NCBI RefSeq assembly: GCF_018780585.1
Contig: NZ_JADMJL010000059.1
Span: forward strand, 1-64,000
Direction of reading: 5' to 3'
Origin: Methyloversatilis discipulorum
GTDB taxonomy: Bacteria; Pseudomonadota; Gammaproteobacteria; Burkholderiales; Rhodocyclaceae
Length of the DNA: 64,000 nucleotides
The notes under the pieces are model-generated. The model was not told where the DNA came from, made no database searches, and was given only the letters and a program-made list of their open reading frames with translations. The position numbers were made by a program, and so were the translations under genes. Each line of letters opens with the position of its first letter. The stretch's first letter is position 1. This document shows positions 10,024-17,131 of the stretch, piece by piece.

Positions 10024-10694
10024 GGCGTCGAGCCCGGCGTTCCGAGCTTCAGTCCGATGCGGCTGGCTGCCAGCACCGCCTGCGTGCGGTTGCTGGCGCC
10101 GAGTGCCTTCAGGATGGCGGTGATGTGCACCTTGACCGTGCCTTCGGCCAGATTCAGCTCGCGGCAGATTTCCTTGTTCGGCTTGCCCTGCACCATCAGC
10201 GTCAGCACTTCCGCCTGACGCTCGGTCAGGCCGATGTCGGACGCGGTCTGCGGCCGTCGCGGTGTTTCCTCCTGGCGCGGCGCACCGAGGCCCAGTTCGC
10301 CGACGATGGCCTGCCGCGGCACGTAGACACCGCCGGACAGCACCAGACGCAGCGCGCCGAGCAGCACTTCGTTGGTGCTCGATTTCGGAATGAAGCCCAT
10401 CGCCCCCTCGTCGAGCGCCGCCAGAACCGTGTCCGAGTCGTCGAAACCCGACAGCACGACGATGGGCAGCGCCGGATGTGCGCCGCGGAAGGTCTGCAGC
10501 GCGCTCATGCCACGGCAGCCCGGCAGCGTCAGATCGAGCAGGGCGAGGTCGAGATCGGGGTGCTCGTCGGCCAGCCGCAGACCGCCTTCGCAATCGGGCG
10601 CGTCGTACAGGCGGATGTCGGCCGCAAGGCCCGGGAGCACGTGGCGCAGCGCTTCGCGTATCAGTGGGTGATCGTCAACGATCAGTATCTTCAT
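10020..10694 (-). CDS. NarL/FixJ-family response regulator
   Basis: This is a two-domain transcription factor of 224 residues. The receiver has VDDHPLIREAL and the phospho-accepting Asp54 in LLDLTLPG; the conserved Lys is in FIPKSS. The LuxR-type helix-turn-helix is LTERQAEVLTLMVQGKPNKEICRELNLAEGTVKVHITAILKAL, near residues 155-200. The stop overlaps the kinase start (ATGA), so the two are co-translated and are probably cognate. Gene targets are not visible. Confidence 0.93.
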   Translation of the reverse strand: MKILIVDDHPLIREALRHVLPGLAADIRLYDAPDCEGGLRLADEHPDLDLALLDLTLPGCRGMSALQTFRGAHPALPIVVLSGFDDSDTVLAALDEGAMGFIPKSSTNEVLLGALRLVLSGGVYVPRQAIVGELGLGAPRQEETPRRPQTASDIGLTERQAEVLTLMVQGKPNKEICRELNLAEGTVKVHITAILKALGASNRTQAVLAASRIGLKLGTPGSTP

Positions 10695-10918
10695 GGGAGT
10701 CCGGGGCCATCACGTCGTCAGCGCCTGAAAGTGCCTCGCGCATCGGAGACGTCAATAATGGCGGAAAGTGGCGCAACTCGGGACCTGTATTATTACTTTA
10801 GTCGTAGTCCGCTTGGATGAACTGCACCGCGAGGGTGCGCAATTACACTCAGGCGGCCCGCCTCCGGCTCACACCGTGCCGAGGCGGAGCACATCGACAC
10901 GTCATCGGGAGGTTCTGT
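10695..10918. promoter_or_regulatory. intergenic region between two divergent response-regulator genes
   Basis: These 224 bases must hold the promoters for both directions. The stretch around 10788-10805 (TGTATTATTACTTTAG) is the only AT-rich part and is the likeliest core promoter. I could not assign a convincing -35/-10 pair and see no clear inverted repeat. Confidence 0.3.
10907..10912 (+). promoter_or_regulatory. Shine-Dalgarno GGGAGG that fixes the start of the second response regulator
   Basis: GGGAGG lies six bases before TTG 10919. The frame is open back to an ATG at 10817, but that would add 34 residues with no homology to receiver domains, which begin directly at LIVEDH. Confidence 0.65.
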
Positions 10919-11572
10919 TTGGGCTGTCTGCTCATCGTCGAAGATCATGCGCTGGTACGCGAGGGCATGGCCCAGACGCTGGCGCGGCTGGGTGCGGAGT
11001 GGTGCGTGATCGAGGCGTCCGATGCGGCGCAGGCGCTGGCCGTGATCGACGGCGGTGCCGAGGTCGATCTGGTGCTGACCGACCTGATGCTGCCCGGCAT
11101 GAACGGCTTTTCTCTGCTCGCCACGCTGCGCGAACGCGATCCGTCGCTGCCGGTCGTGGTGGTGTCCGCGCTGAGCGACAAGGCGACGGTGTCGCGCGCG
11201 ATGCGTCAGGGCGCCTCGGGCTTCGTGTCGAAGGGCGATTCCGGCGACCAGCTGGTACAGGCGGTGCGCCTGGTACTCGACGGCGGCCTCTATACCCCGC
11301 CCGAGCGTCGCCCGCCCACTGCCCGGGCCGGACGCACGTCGGCGACGATACGCCCGAGTCCGGCCGACGACTACGGTCTGACGCAGGCGCAGACGCGGGT
11401 GCTGCATCTGCTTGCCGAGGGGCGTTCCAACCGCGAAATCGCCGAGTCGCTCGGCCTCGCCGAAGGTACGGTCAAGGTGCACGTGACACGCATCTTCAAG
11501 GCGATGAAGGTAACGTCCCGTGCGCAGGTGCTGATCGCGCTGGCGCAGCGCGGTACGCGCCGCGAGGGCTGA
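10919..11572 (+). CDS. NarL/FixJ-family response regulator (second, divergent)
   Basis: This 217-residue regulator starts at TTG 10919. The receiver begins LLIVEDHALVREG, the phospho-accepting Asp is near residue 55 in LTDLMLPG, and the Lys is in FVSKGD. The C-terminal LuxR helix-turn-helix is LTQAQTRVLHLLAEGRSNREIAESLGLAEGTVKVHVTRIF. It diverges from the kinase-regulator pair and has no kinase of its own nearby. The hybrid kinase's internal receiver could feed either regulator, so cross-talk or competition is possible. That link is inference. Confidence 0.92.
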   Translation: MGCLLIVEDHALVREGMAQTLARLGAEWCVIEASDAAQALAVIDGGAEVDLVLTDLMLPGMNGFSLLATLRERDPSLPVVVVSALSDKATVSRAMRQGASGFVSKGDSGDQLVQAVRLVLDGGLYTPPERRPPTARAGRTSATIRPSPADDYGLTQAQTRVLHLLAEGRSNREIAESLGLAEGTVKVHVTRIFKAMKVTSRAQVLIALAQRGTRREG

Positions 11573-11611
11573 ACGCGGGTCGCACGCAAGGCGCGTCCCG
11601 CAGCGACCGGC

Positions 11612-12319
11612 TCAGTGCGTGGTGGTGCTGCCCATCGTCGCTTCGACGCTGCTCCGTGACTGGGCCGGCAGGGCATGTTCCATCGCGTCCTCGGCGTCGA
11701 TATCCACCTCTTCGTGGTCGATGCGCAGGATGTCCAGCACCGGTGCAGCGACACGGCGGCAGGCGTTGGCCAGCGGCGACGGCAGGCTGTCCGGGATGCG
11801 CTTCTGCAGCAGCTGCTTCGACGACGAAATCGCGAACACCGGTTCCAGGATGCGCGTGCGGTACTGACCGAGCTGGCTCTCGATCAGCTTGTCGGCGGCT
11901 TCGCGCGCCCACGGATTGGTTGGCCACTGGGTCGGAATCGCCAGTGCGCGCGGGAAGGTTTCCAGATCCTGCTGCACGGTGCGGATGTCCTCGTGCGAAT
12001 CGCGGAAGGGCAGCAGCACCAGGTGGGCGAGGCCGTACAGGTGGCGGTCCATTTCGCTGCGGTTGGCGCCGCCGTCGATCACGCCTATCCACTTGTTCAG
12101 GCCGCGTATCTTGTCCACCACCTTGGCCAGCGCATCGCGCGAACGCGCGTCGGCAGTGAGATAGCGGCGGCCTTCGGGGTCAAGCGGCTCGCGACCGATG
12201 TCGGTCAGCACGCAGACCGAGCGCTGGTTCAGCAGCCCCAGACCCTGACACAGCATGTGTGAAAGCGTGGTCTTGCCGGTGCCGCCCTTGTTGCCGATCA
12301 CGCAGATGATTTCAGCCAT
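11612..12319 (-). CDS. orphan ParA/MinD-like P-loop ATPase
   Basis: This is a 235-residue ATPase with the deviant Walker A of the ParA superfamily, KGGTGKTT at residues 11-18, where the first Lys is the signature residue. WIGVIDGGAN is the Walker B region, but the usual Pro-rich follow-up is replaced by GGAN. LAHLVLLPFRDSHEDIRTVQQDLE resembles the helix region of conjugative or accessory ParA proteins. There is no parB or parS-like gene nearby, so it is not the chromosomal ParA. It ends at 11612, convergent with the response regulator. The cargo is unknown. Confidence 0.7.
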   Translation of the reverse strand: MAEIICVIGNKGGTGKTTLSHMLCQGLGLLNQRSVCVLTDIGREPLDPEGRRYLTADARSRDALAKVVDKIRGLNKWIGVIDGGANRSEMDRHLYGLAHLVLLPFRDSHEDIRTVQQDLETFPRALAIPTQWPTNPWAREAADKLIESQLGQYRTRILEPVFAISSSKQLLQKRIPDSLPSPLANACRRVAAPVLDILRIDHEEVDIDAEDAMEHALPAQSRSSVEATMGSTTTH

Positions 12320-12354
12320 TTCGTGTTCTCCACCTACCGGGGTTCGAGCAACGA

Positions 12355-13179
12355 TTATTCCGCGATCAGGCGTGCGCCATCGGCGGGAACTGCAGCCGAA
12401 ACCGGTTCTATTTCCGCGACCGGGCGGCCATTCTTGCCGCGTCGTCCGGCAAATGTGTACACATATAGCGCACGGGCGGCCGGGTCGCCGTCGATGACGC
12501 GGTCCGCCGCCATGCCAGGAATTTCGAAGCTGTTGGCAATCAGTTGCCCATCCGCCTTCATTTCCAGTGCCGCCTTGCGACCCAGCCTCGGCATCGGCAC
12601 CGGCGACAGGAAGGCATAGACGATGTCGAACTGCCCGAGCGGCACCGACCACAGATCGTCGCGCCGTATCGTCACATTGGGCAGATGGCGGTTGCGCCAG
12701 CGGGCGATCAGCCAGGGCAGTGGCGCGTTCTCGACACCGGTGAAGCGGCAGTCCGGCCGCGACATGGCGAGCCGGCGCAGCAGTTCGCCGGTTCCGCAGC
12801 CGAGGTCGACCAGATGGATGGCGCGCTCCTGCGGCAGCGCCTGCAGCAGCGCACGGGCCGTCGCCTGGTTGGTCAGGAACAGCGGCACGCGGCTGCGGAA
12901 AGTGGACCAGAACACCGCCGACAGCAGCAGGAAGGCAAACAGATACCAGGCCGGCGCGATGTCCAGCATGCGGGCGCCGACCACCAGCGGTGAGAACAGC
13001 AGATGGATCACCACCCACCAGCGCGGCGCCTTGAGAGTCAGCGCGAAGGCGGCGGCGATGCCCGCCTGCATGACGACGATGGCGCCGATACCGGCTGGCG
13101 GCGTCACCGTGTAGCGCAGCGCGAACACGGCAACGATCCAGGATACGAGCTGTATGGCGAGGGCGCGGAACAGGTGCAT
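12355..13179 (-). CDS. membrane-anchored class I SAM-dependent methyltransferase
   Basis: The 274-residue protein has three to four hydrophobic segments in its first 95 residues, followed by a Rossmann methyltransferase domain. Motif I is VDLGCGTGELLRRLA near residue 124, and FTGVENAPLP supplies the acidic residue of motif II. DIVYAFLSPVPM is the motif IV region, without an NPPY, so it is probably not an N6-adenine or glutamine methyltransferase. The substrate is unknown; a lipid, quinone or membrane protein would fit the anchor. It lies 35 bases upstream of the ParA-like gene on the same strand, so they may be co-transcribed. Confidence 0.75.
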   Translation of the reverse strand: MHLFRALAIQLVSWIVAVFALRYTVTPPAGIGAIVVMQAGIAAAFALTLKAPRWWVVIHLLFSPLVVGARMLDIAPAWYLFAFLLLSAVFWSTFRSRVPLFLTNQATARALLQALPQERAIHLVDLGCGTGELLRRLAMSRPDCRFTGVENAPLPWLIARWRNRHLPNVTIRRDDLWSVPLGQFDIVYAFLSPVPMPRLGRKAALEMKADGQLIANSFEIPGMAADRVIDGDPAARALYVYTFAGRRGKNGRPVAEIEPVSAAVPADGARLIAE

Positions 13180-13284
13180 AGCGAGGCCGCCGTGCGGAAA
13201 GTCGATGCCCTTACAGTAGCCCAGCCGGCGCCTGCGCAGTCACCGATTAGCGCGCGCAATGGCCCGCATTCCCGCGATTTGGCG

Positions 13285-13551
13285 TCAGCTGCGGGTGGCT
13301 TCTTCCAGCTTGTGCAGCCAGTGCAGCGCGTGGACGCGGTCGCTGCCGCACATCTCCGCCGACGCCTGCAGCCCGCCGCAGCAGGCCGGGCGCTCGGGCG
13401 AACCGAAGATGGCACAGCGCAGGTCTTCGGTCAGCTGCACGCAGCGCACGCCCGCTGGCTTGCCATCGGGCATGCCCGGAATCGGGCTGGAGATCGACGG
13501 CGCGATGCAGCAGGCGCCGCAGCCGTCCCGGCACCGCAGGGCCTCAGTCAT
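13285..13551 (-). CDS. YkgJ-family cysteine-cluster protein
   Basis: This small protein (about 88 residues) binds metal, probably zinc or iron. It has CRDGCGACC near the N terminus, then CVQL, CAIFG, ACCGG and MCG, which is the YkgJ family pattern (C-x3-C-x2-CC and later Cys). The chosen ATG at 13551 overlaps the mutY stop by 8 bases, indicating translational coupling. The biochemical role of the family is not established. Confidence 0.8.
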   Translation of the reverse strand: MTEALRCRDGCGACCIAPSISSPIPGMPDGKPAGVRCVQLTEDLRCAIFGSPERPACCGGLQASAEMCGSDRVHALHWLHKLEEATRS

Positions 13552-14620
13552 CAAGCGCTTCCAGCAGGCGGCGCACCGGCGCCGGCAAAGCCGCGGAGGT
13601 GACGTCGGTGCGTGGCTGCCAGTGCAGTGACGACTCCGCTGCGAGGGCGCCGCGCGCGTCGACCGCGACGCGCAGGGGCACCAGATGGAGTTCGAAGTGG
13701 GTGAAGCCGTGGATCACCGGCGCCATCGCCTGCGCCGCGCGGCCGGAGATGCCGTGCGCTGCCAGCCAGTGCGCCGCTTCGTGCAGCGCGTCGGGCAACG
13801 TCTGCGCCGCCAGTTCGGGCAGGCTGAGTAGGCCACCCCAGATGCCGTGGCCGGGCCGACGTTCGAGCAGCACCGCGTCGGCCGTCGTCACCAGCAGTGC
13901 GTGGCGCAGGCGCTGCGGACGCAGCTTCGCCGGGCGCGGCGCCGGCAGTTCGCGCTGCCGGCCCTGCAGGCGTGCTTCGCAGCGCGCCGCGACCGGACAG
14001 GCGTCGCAGCGCGGCCGGTTGCGCGTGCACACGGTGGCGCCCAGATCCATCAGCGCCTGCGTATAGACCCCGCCGTCGCGCGTCGGCATCAGCGCGTGCG
14101 CCAGTGCCCACATGCGCTGCTCGACTGCGCGCGTTCCCGGGAAGCCGTCGATGCCGAAGACGCGGGCGAACACCCGCTTCACGTTGCCGTCGAGTATCGG
14201 TGCATGCGCGCCGAAGCAGAAGGTGGCGATGGCCGATGCGGTCGAGCGGCCGATGCCGGGCAGGCTTTCGATGTCCTCGACTGTGGTGGGAAAGCGGCCG
14301 CCGAAGCGCGTCATTACCTCGCGCGCGGCGCGGTGCAGGTTGCGCGCGCGGGCGTAGTAGCCAAGGCCGCTCCAGTTCTCCATCACCGTCGCTTCGTCGG
14401 CGGCGGCCAGTGCGGCCAGCGTCGGAAAGCGCTCGATGAAGCGCCCGTAGTAGCCGATCACCGTCTGCACCTGAGTCTGCTGCAGCATGATTTCCGACAC
14501 CCAGACGCCGTACGCGTCGCCGGTCTGCCAGGGCAGGTCGTGCCGGCCGTGCAGGCGCTGCCAGCGCACCAGCGTGGCGGCGAAGTCGTCGCCGACGGCT
14601 ACCTCTGAGGGAGTATTCAT
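13544..14620 (-). CDS. mutY: adenine DNA glycosylase MutY
   Basis: MutY removes adenine mispaired with 8-oxoguanine. The 358-residue protein has the catalytic Glu region ([11 protein letters not shown] near residue 43), the helix-hairpin-helix [15 protein letters not shown], and ILDGNVKR with the conserved Asp. The 4Fe-4S cluster ligands follow as C-x6-C-x2-C-x5-C in [17 protein letters not shown]. The C-terminal Nudix-like domain that reads 8-oxoG covers about residues 230-350. The start is ATG at 14620, with GAGG nearby. ykgJ overlaps its end. Confidence 0.96.
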   Translation of the reverse strand: MNTPSEVAVGDDFAATLVRWQRLHGRHDLPWQTGDAYGVWVSEIMLQQTQVQTVIGYYGRFIERFPTLAALAAADEATVMENWSGLGYYARARNLHRAAREVMTRFGGRFPTTVEDIESLPGIGRSTASAIATFCFGAHAPILDGNVKRVFARVFGIDGFPGTRAVEQRMWALAHALMPTRDGGVYTQALMDLGATVCTRNRPRCDACPVAARCEARLQGRQRELPAPRPAKLRPQRLRHALLVTTADAVLLERRPGHGIWGGLLSLPELAAQTLPDALHEAAHWLAAHGISGRAAQAMAPVIHGFTHFELHLVPLRVAVDARGALAAESSLHWQPRTDVTSAALPAPVRRLLEALDD

Positions 14621-14654
14621 GGGCGCGGATTGTAGGCCGTGATGCAAAAGCGGC

Positions 14655-14660
14655 GATAAT
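14655..14660 (+). promoter_or_regulatory. possible -10 box of the flavin reductase gene
   Basis: GATAAT matches five of six consensus bases in the divergent gap between mutY and the flavin reductase gene. The nearest TTG-type -35 is at 14630, giving a 19-base spacer, so the assignment is weak. Confidence 0.3.
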
Positions 14661-14759
14661 CCGTGCTCACTTGCATGCAGCCCGCCCGATGAAGCTTCCC
14701 GCCGTCCACGTCCCGCGCCGTCCGGTGCCCGTCTCCGTTCGTCCACATGGAGCGGGGCG

Positions 14760-15248
14760 ATGAGCAATCCTGCGCACGATAGCCGCAGCTTCCGCGACGC
14801 GCTGGGCCTGTTCGCGACCGGGATCACCGTGGTCACGACCCGCGCGCCGAATGGCGAGGCGGTCGGGCTGACCGTCAATTCCTTCAATTCCGTGTCGCTG
14901 GAGCCGCCGCTGGTGCTGTGGAGCCTGTCTCTTGGCTCGCCCAGCGAGGCGGCTTTCCGCGCCTGCTCGCATTACGCGGTGCACGTGCTGGGCGAAAGCC
15001 AGCAGGCGTTGTCGCGTCAGTTCGCCAGCAGTCGCGAGCAGCGCTTCGCCGGCGTGCAGACGACGGATGGCTTGGGTGGCGCGCCGCTGATCGAAGGCTG
15101 CCTGGCGCGCTTCGAGTGTCGCAACGACATCCAGTACGCCGGCGGCGATCACCTCATCTTCGTCGGCCGGGTGGAGCGCTTCGAGCGCAGCGCTGGCGAT
15201 CCGCTGCTGTATTTCGGCGGCGGCTACCGCGGTATCCGCCAGCCCTGA
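14760..15248 (+). CDS. flavin reductase family protein (FMN-binding split barrel)
   Basis: This is a 162-residue protein of the HpaC/RutF class, which reduces FMN or FAD with NAD(P)H, often to feed a monooxygenase. It shows FRDALGLFATGITVVTT, then GLTVNSFNSVSLEPPLVLWSL, which binds flavin, and a C-terminal LLYFGGGYRGI. GGAGCGGGG stands just before the ATG. No partner monooxygenase is adjacent, so the physiological partner is unknown. Its stop TGA abuts the stop of the opposing DUF481 gene with no base between. Confidence 0.87.
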   Translation: MSNPAHDSRSFRDALGLFATGITVVTTRAPNGEAVGLTVNSFNSVSLEPPLVLWSLSLGSPSEAAFRACSHYAVHVLGESQQALSRQFASSREQRFAGVQTTDGLGGAPLIEGCLARFECRNDIQYAGGDHLIFVGRVERFERSAGDPLLYFGGGYRGIRQP

Positions 15249-16277
15249 TCACCAGACGTAGCCCAGGCCCAGCAGCAGCGTCGAGTCGGTCGCCTTGCGG
15301 CCGGGCGCGGGCGTGCGCTCCCAGTCGGCGTTCAGCTGCGCCGAGGCGGTGATGCCGCCGGCGATCGGCAGGCGCACGCCGGTCTTGGTCCGGATGGTCA
15401 GGAAGTCGTCGTCGGACAGACTCCAGAAGCCGTCCTGGTCGTGGAACAGTTCGGCCCGACGGTCGAACACCCAGTGCGAGGCGCGCACGCCCCAGCCGGC
15501 AGCCGGATAGTCCTCGTCCATGCCGGCGACGCGGTCCAGATTGACGTGGTCGAGACCGGCACGCAGCGACAGCCGCGTATTGTCGTCGTTGTACAGCTGC
15601 CAGCCGTAACCCGCACCGGTCGTGGTCCGCAGCTGGATGTCCTTGAACTTGTCCTGTTCCAGCGACAGCCGCGCATAGATGAAGTTGTCGTCATCGACGA
15701 AGTGGTCGTAGTTGCCGTCGAACAGCCACTGCTGCGCGGTTCGCACGCCGCGGTCCTTGCGCCGGTCCACCTTCATGCCCAGCCCCCAGGCGTAGCCCTT
15801 GGCGCGCGCATTGAGGCCGGCATCGCCGTACACCCGGTCGTTCTCCGAGTTGCCGCGCACGAAGGCGGCCGACAGGTTCACCCGGCCGCTGTAGCTCACG
15901 CCATTACCCGATTGTTCCGGCGTCGGGTTGATGTAGGCGATGTCGTCGCGCGCCACCGGTGCATTGCCGGTCGTACTCGATACCTCGACCTTGTCCGGCG
16001 CACTTGGTGACAGCTGCGCCTTGTTGAGCAGGTCGCCGTCGCGGGTCATCACGGTGAGCGCCTCGTCGGTGCGCACGCTGGTGACCTGGTCCCAGCGTAC
16101 ACGTACCTCGCCGGCGTATTCGGTGGCGATGACCAGTTCGTTGCCCGCCTTGCTGACGATGCGCCCGCTGAGTCGGTCACCGTTGGCGAACTGCACCTCG
16201 TCGGCGCTGGCGGGGGCGGCGCTGAGCAGCGCCGGCAGGAAGATGGAAAGGCAGTGCGGCAGGCGTCGCAATCGCAT
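15249..16277 (-). CDS. DUF481 outer-membrane barrel protein
   Basis: The 342-residue product has a signal peptide of about 25 residues ending in ASA. The first part, VQFANGDRLSGRIVSKAGNELVI, is a small beta domain that precedes many DUF481 barrels. The remainder alternates polar and aromatic residues in strands such as YSGRVNLSAAFVRGNSEN and ends with LLGLGYVW, a C-terminal aromatic as in outer-membrane proteins. Its function is not known; DUF481 proteins (YdiY type) are often acid-induced. It is convergent with the flavin reductase gene. Confidence 0.8.
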   Translation of the reverse strand: MRLRRLPHCLSIFLPALLSAAPASADEVQFANGDRLSGRIVSKAGNELVIATEYAGEVRVRWDQVTSVRTDEALTVMTRDGDLLNKAQLSPSAPDKVEVSSTTGNAPVARDDIAYINPTPEQSGNGVSYSGRVNLSAAFVRGNSENDRVYGDAGLNARAKGYAWGLGMKVDRRKDRGVRTAQQWLFDGNYDHFVDDDNFIYARLSLEQDKFKDIQLRTTTGAGYGWQLYNDDNTRLSLRAGLDHVNLDRVAGMDEDYPAAGWGVRASHWVFDRRAELFHDQDGFWSLSDDDFLTIRTKTGVRLPIAGGITASAQLNADWERTPAPGRKATDSTLLLGLGYVW

Positions 16278-16465
16278 GGCGGGTTCTCCCGGATTGTGTG
16301 GCGTGCGTGCCGGCGAACAGCGTCGGCCGGCGGCGATGGATGGATCTGGGGATCCGGATGCAGCAGGGGTGAAGCGGCGTACGGAGGTTCTGCGGAGGGG
16401 CCAGTCTAGCGGCGGCGATGCAGCGAGGCTGTAGGAAAAGACGAAGACCTGGACGAGGGCCGGGC

Positions 16466-16539
16466 TGGAGCGGGTGATGGGAATCGAACCCACGTATGCA
16501 GCTTGGGAAGCTGCCGTTCTACCATTGAACTACACCCGC
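16466..16539 (-). tRNA. tRNA-Gly (anticodon CCC)
   Basis: The minus strand folds into a cloverleaf. The acceptor pairs GCGGGTG with CACCCGC. The D arm is GTTC/GAAC. The anticodon arm is GCAGC-TTCCCAA-GCTGC, giving CCC. The T arm is GTGGG-TTCGATT-CCCAT. U73 is followed by an encoded CCA. Total length is 74 bases. CCC reads GGG glycine codons. Confidence 0.97.
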
Positions 16540-16590
16540 GCAGCGCTCCACGCTTGCTGGAGCGCTGCGGATTGTACGCCGGATGCGCGT

Positions 16591-17031
16591 CTACTTCACC
16601 TCGATGGTCGCTCGCATGCCGGCTTCAGCCTGCGAGCGCTTCGACATCACGTCGTCGAATTTGCCGGTGCGTATCGGCAGGAACCACCACTCGACGCTGT
16701 GGCCCGGCGCCACCTCGATGCGCCGGATCGGGCCGTAGATTTCGGCGACCACCTTGCCGGCGGCGTCCTTGGCGACGACCTTGCGCGTGTAGACGGCATC
16801 GGCCAGGCCATTCGAGCCGAAGTAGTACGGTTCGCTGCCGGCGTTGTCGATGCGCAGCGCGTACAGCCTGCCGGTTTCGAGCGTCAGCGCGTCCGGCGTG
16901 AAGCGATGCTGGCCCTTGTCGACGCCCATCTGGATGGTGACGGTCGTCGGTTCCTGCTTGCTCAGATCACCGGCGGCAAAGACGCCGGGCGACAGCAGGA
17001 AAAGTGCGGTGGCGATGCAATAACGGTTCAT
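16591..17031 (-). CDS. periplasmic cupredoxin-like protein
   Basis: A 19-residue signal peptide ends at VFA. The remaining 127 residues look like a single cupredoxin-type beta sandwich: HRFTPDALTLETGRLYALRIDN, then PYYFGSNGL, then IEVAPGHSVEWWFLPIRTGKFDD and a final GMRATIEV. The first copper-binding His is replaced by Tyr (PYYF), and no Cys remains in the mature chain. A type-1 copper site is therefore unlikely. Met and His residues (MGVDKGQH, DDVMSKRS, EAGM) could bind Cu(I) instead. It lies just downstream of the TonB receptor gene on the same strand. The family assignment is by fold pattern only. Confidence 0.55.
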   Translation of the reverse strand: MNRYCIATALFLLSPGVFAAGDLSKQEPTTVTIQMGVDKGQHRFTPDALTLETGRLYALRIDNAGSEPYYFGSNGLADAVYTRKVVAKDAAGKVVAEIYGPIRRIEVAPGHSVEWWFLPIRTGKFDDVMSKRSQAEAGMRATIEVK

Positions 17032-17081
17032 CGGGCACTCCGTTGCGGGACTGTCGGAAAGAGTCGGGCCGGCGCCGTCAG

Positions 17082-17107
17082 TTCCCGTCCGCTCGCGCGG
17101 ACGGGAA
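17082..17107 (-). terminator. strong hairpin after the TonB receptor gene, without a T-run
   Basis: Eleven-base arms TTCCCGTCCGC and GCGGACGGGAA enclose a TCGC loop, 25 bases after the receptor stop. No T-rich stretch follows on the minus strand. It may be an atypical terminator or an mRNA-stabilising structure that separates the receptor and cupredoxin messages. Confidence 0.4.
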
Positions 17108-17131
17108 ACGTGGGCAGATGCCGGACGTGGA

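Noticed and set aside
10024-10593. Open frame extending the hybrid kinase upstream by about 190 codons
   Set aside because: It covers the response-regulator gene in another frame and is Arg-rich without homology. The ATGA overlap at 10020-10023 gives the natural start.
11612-12319. Chromosomal partition gene parA
   Set aside because: There is no parB, parS or gidAB neighbourhood, and the region after Walker B is atypical. It is called an orphan ParA-like ATPase.
17082-17107. Classical Rho-independent terminator of the TonB receptor
   Set aside because: The stem is excellent, but no T-run follows on the minus strand. It is listed only as a low-confidence terminator.
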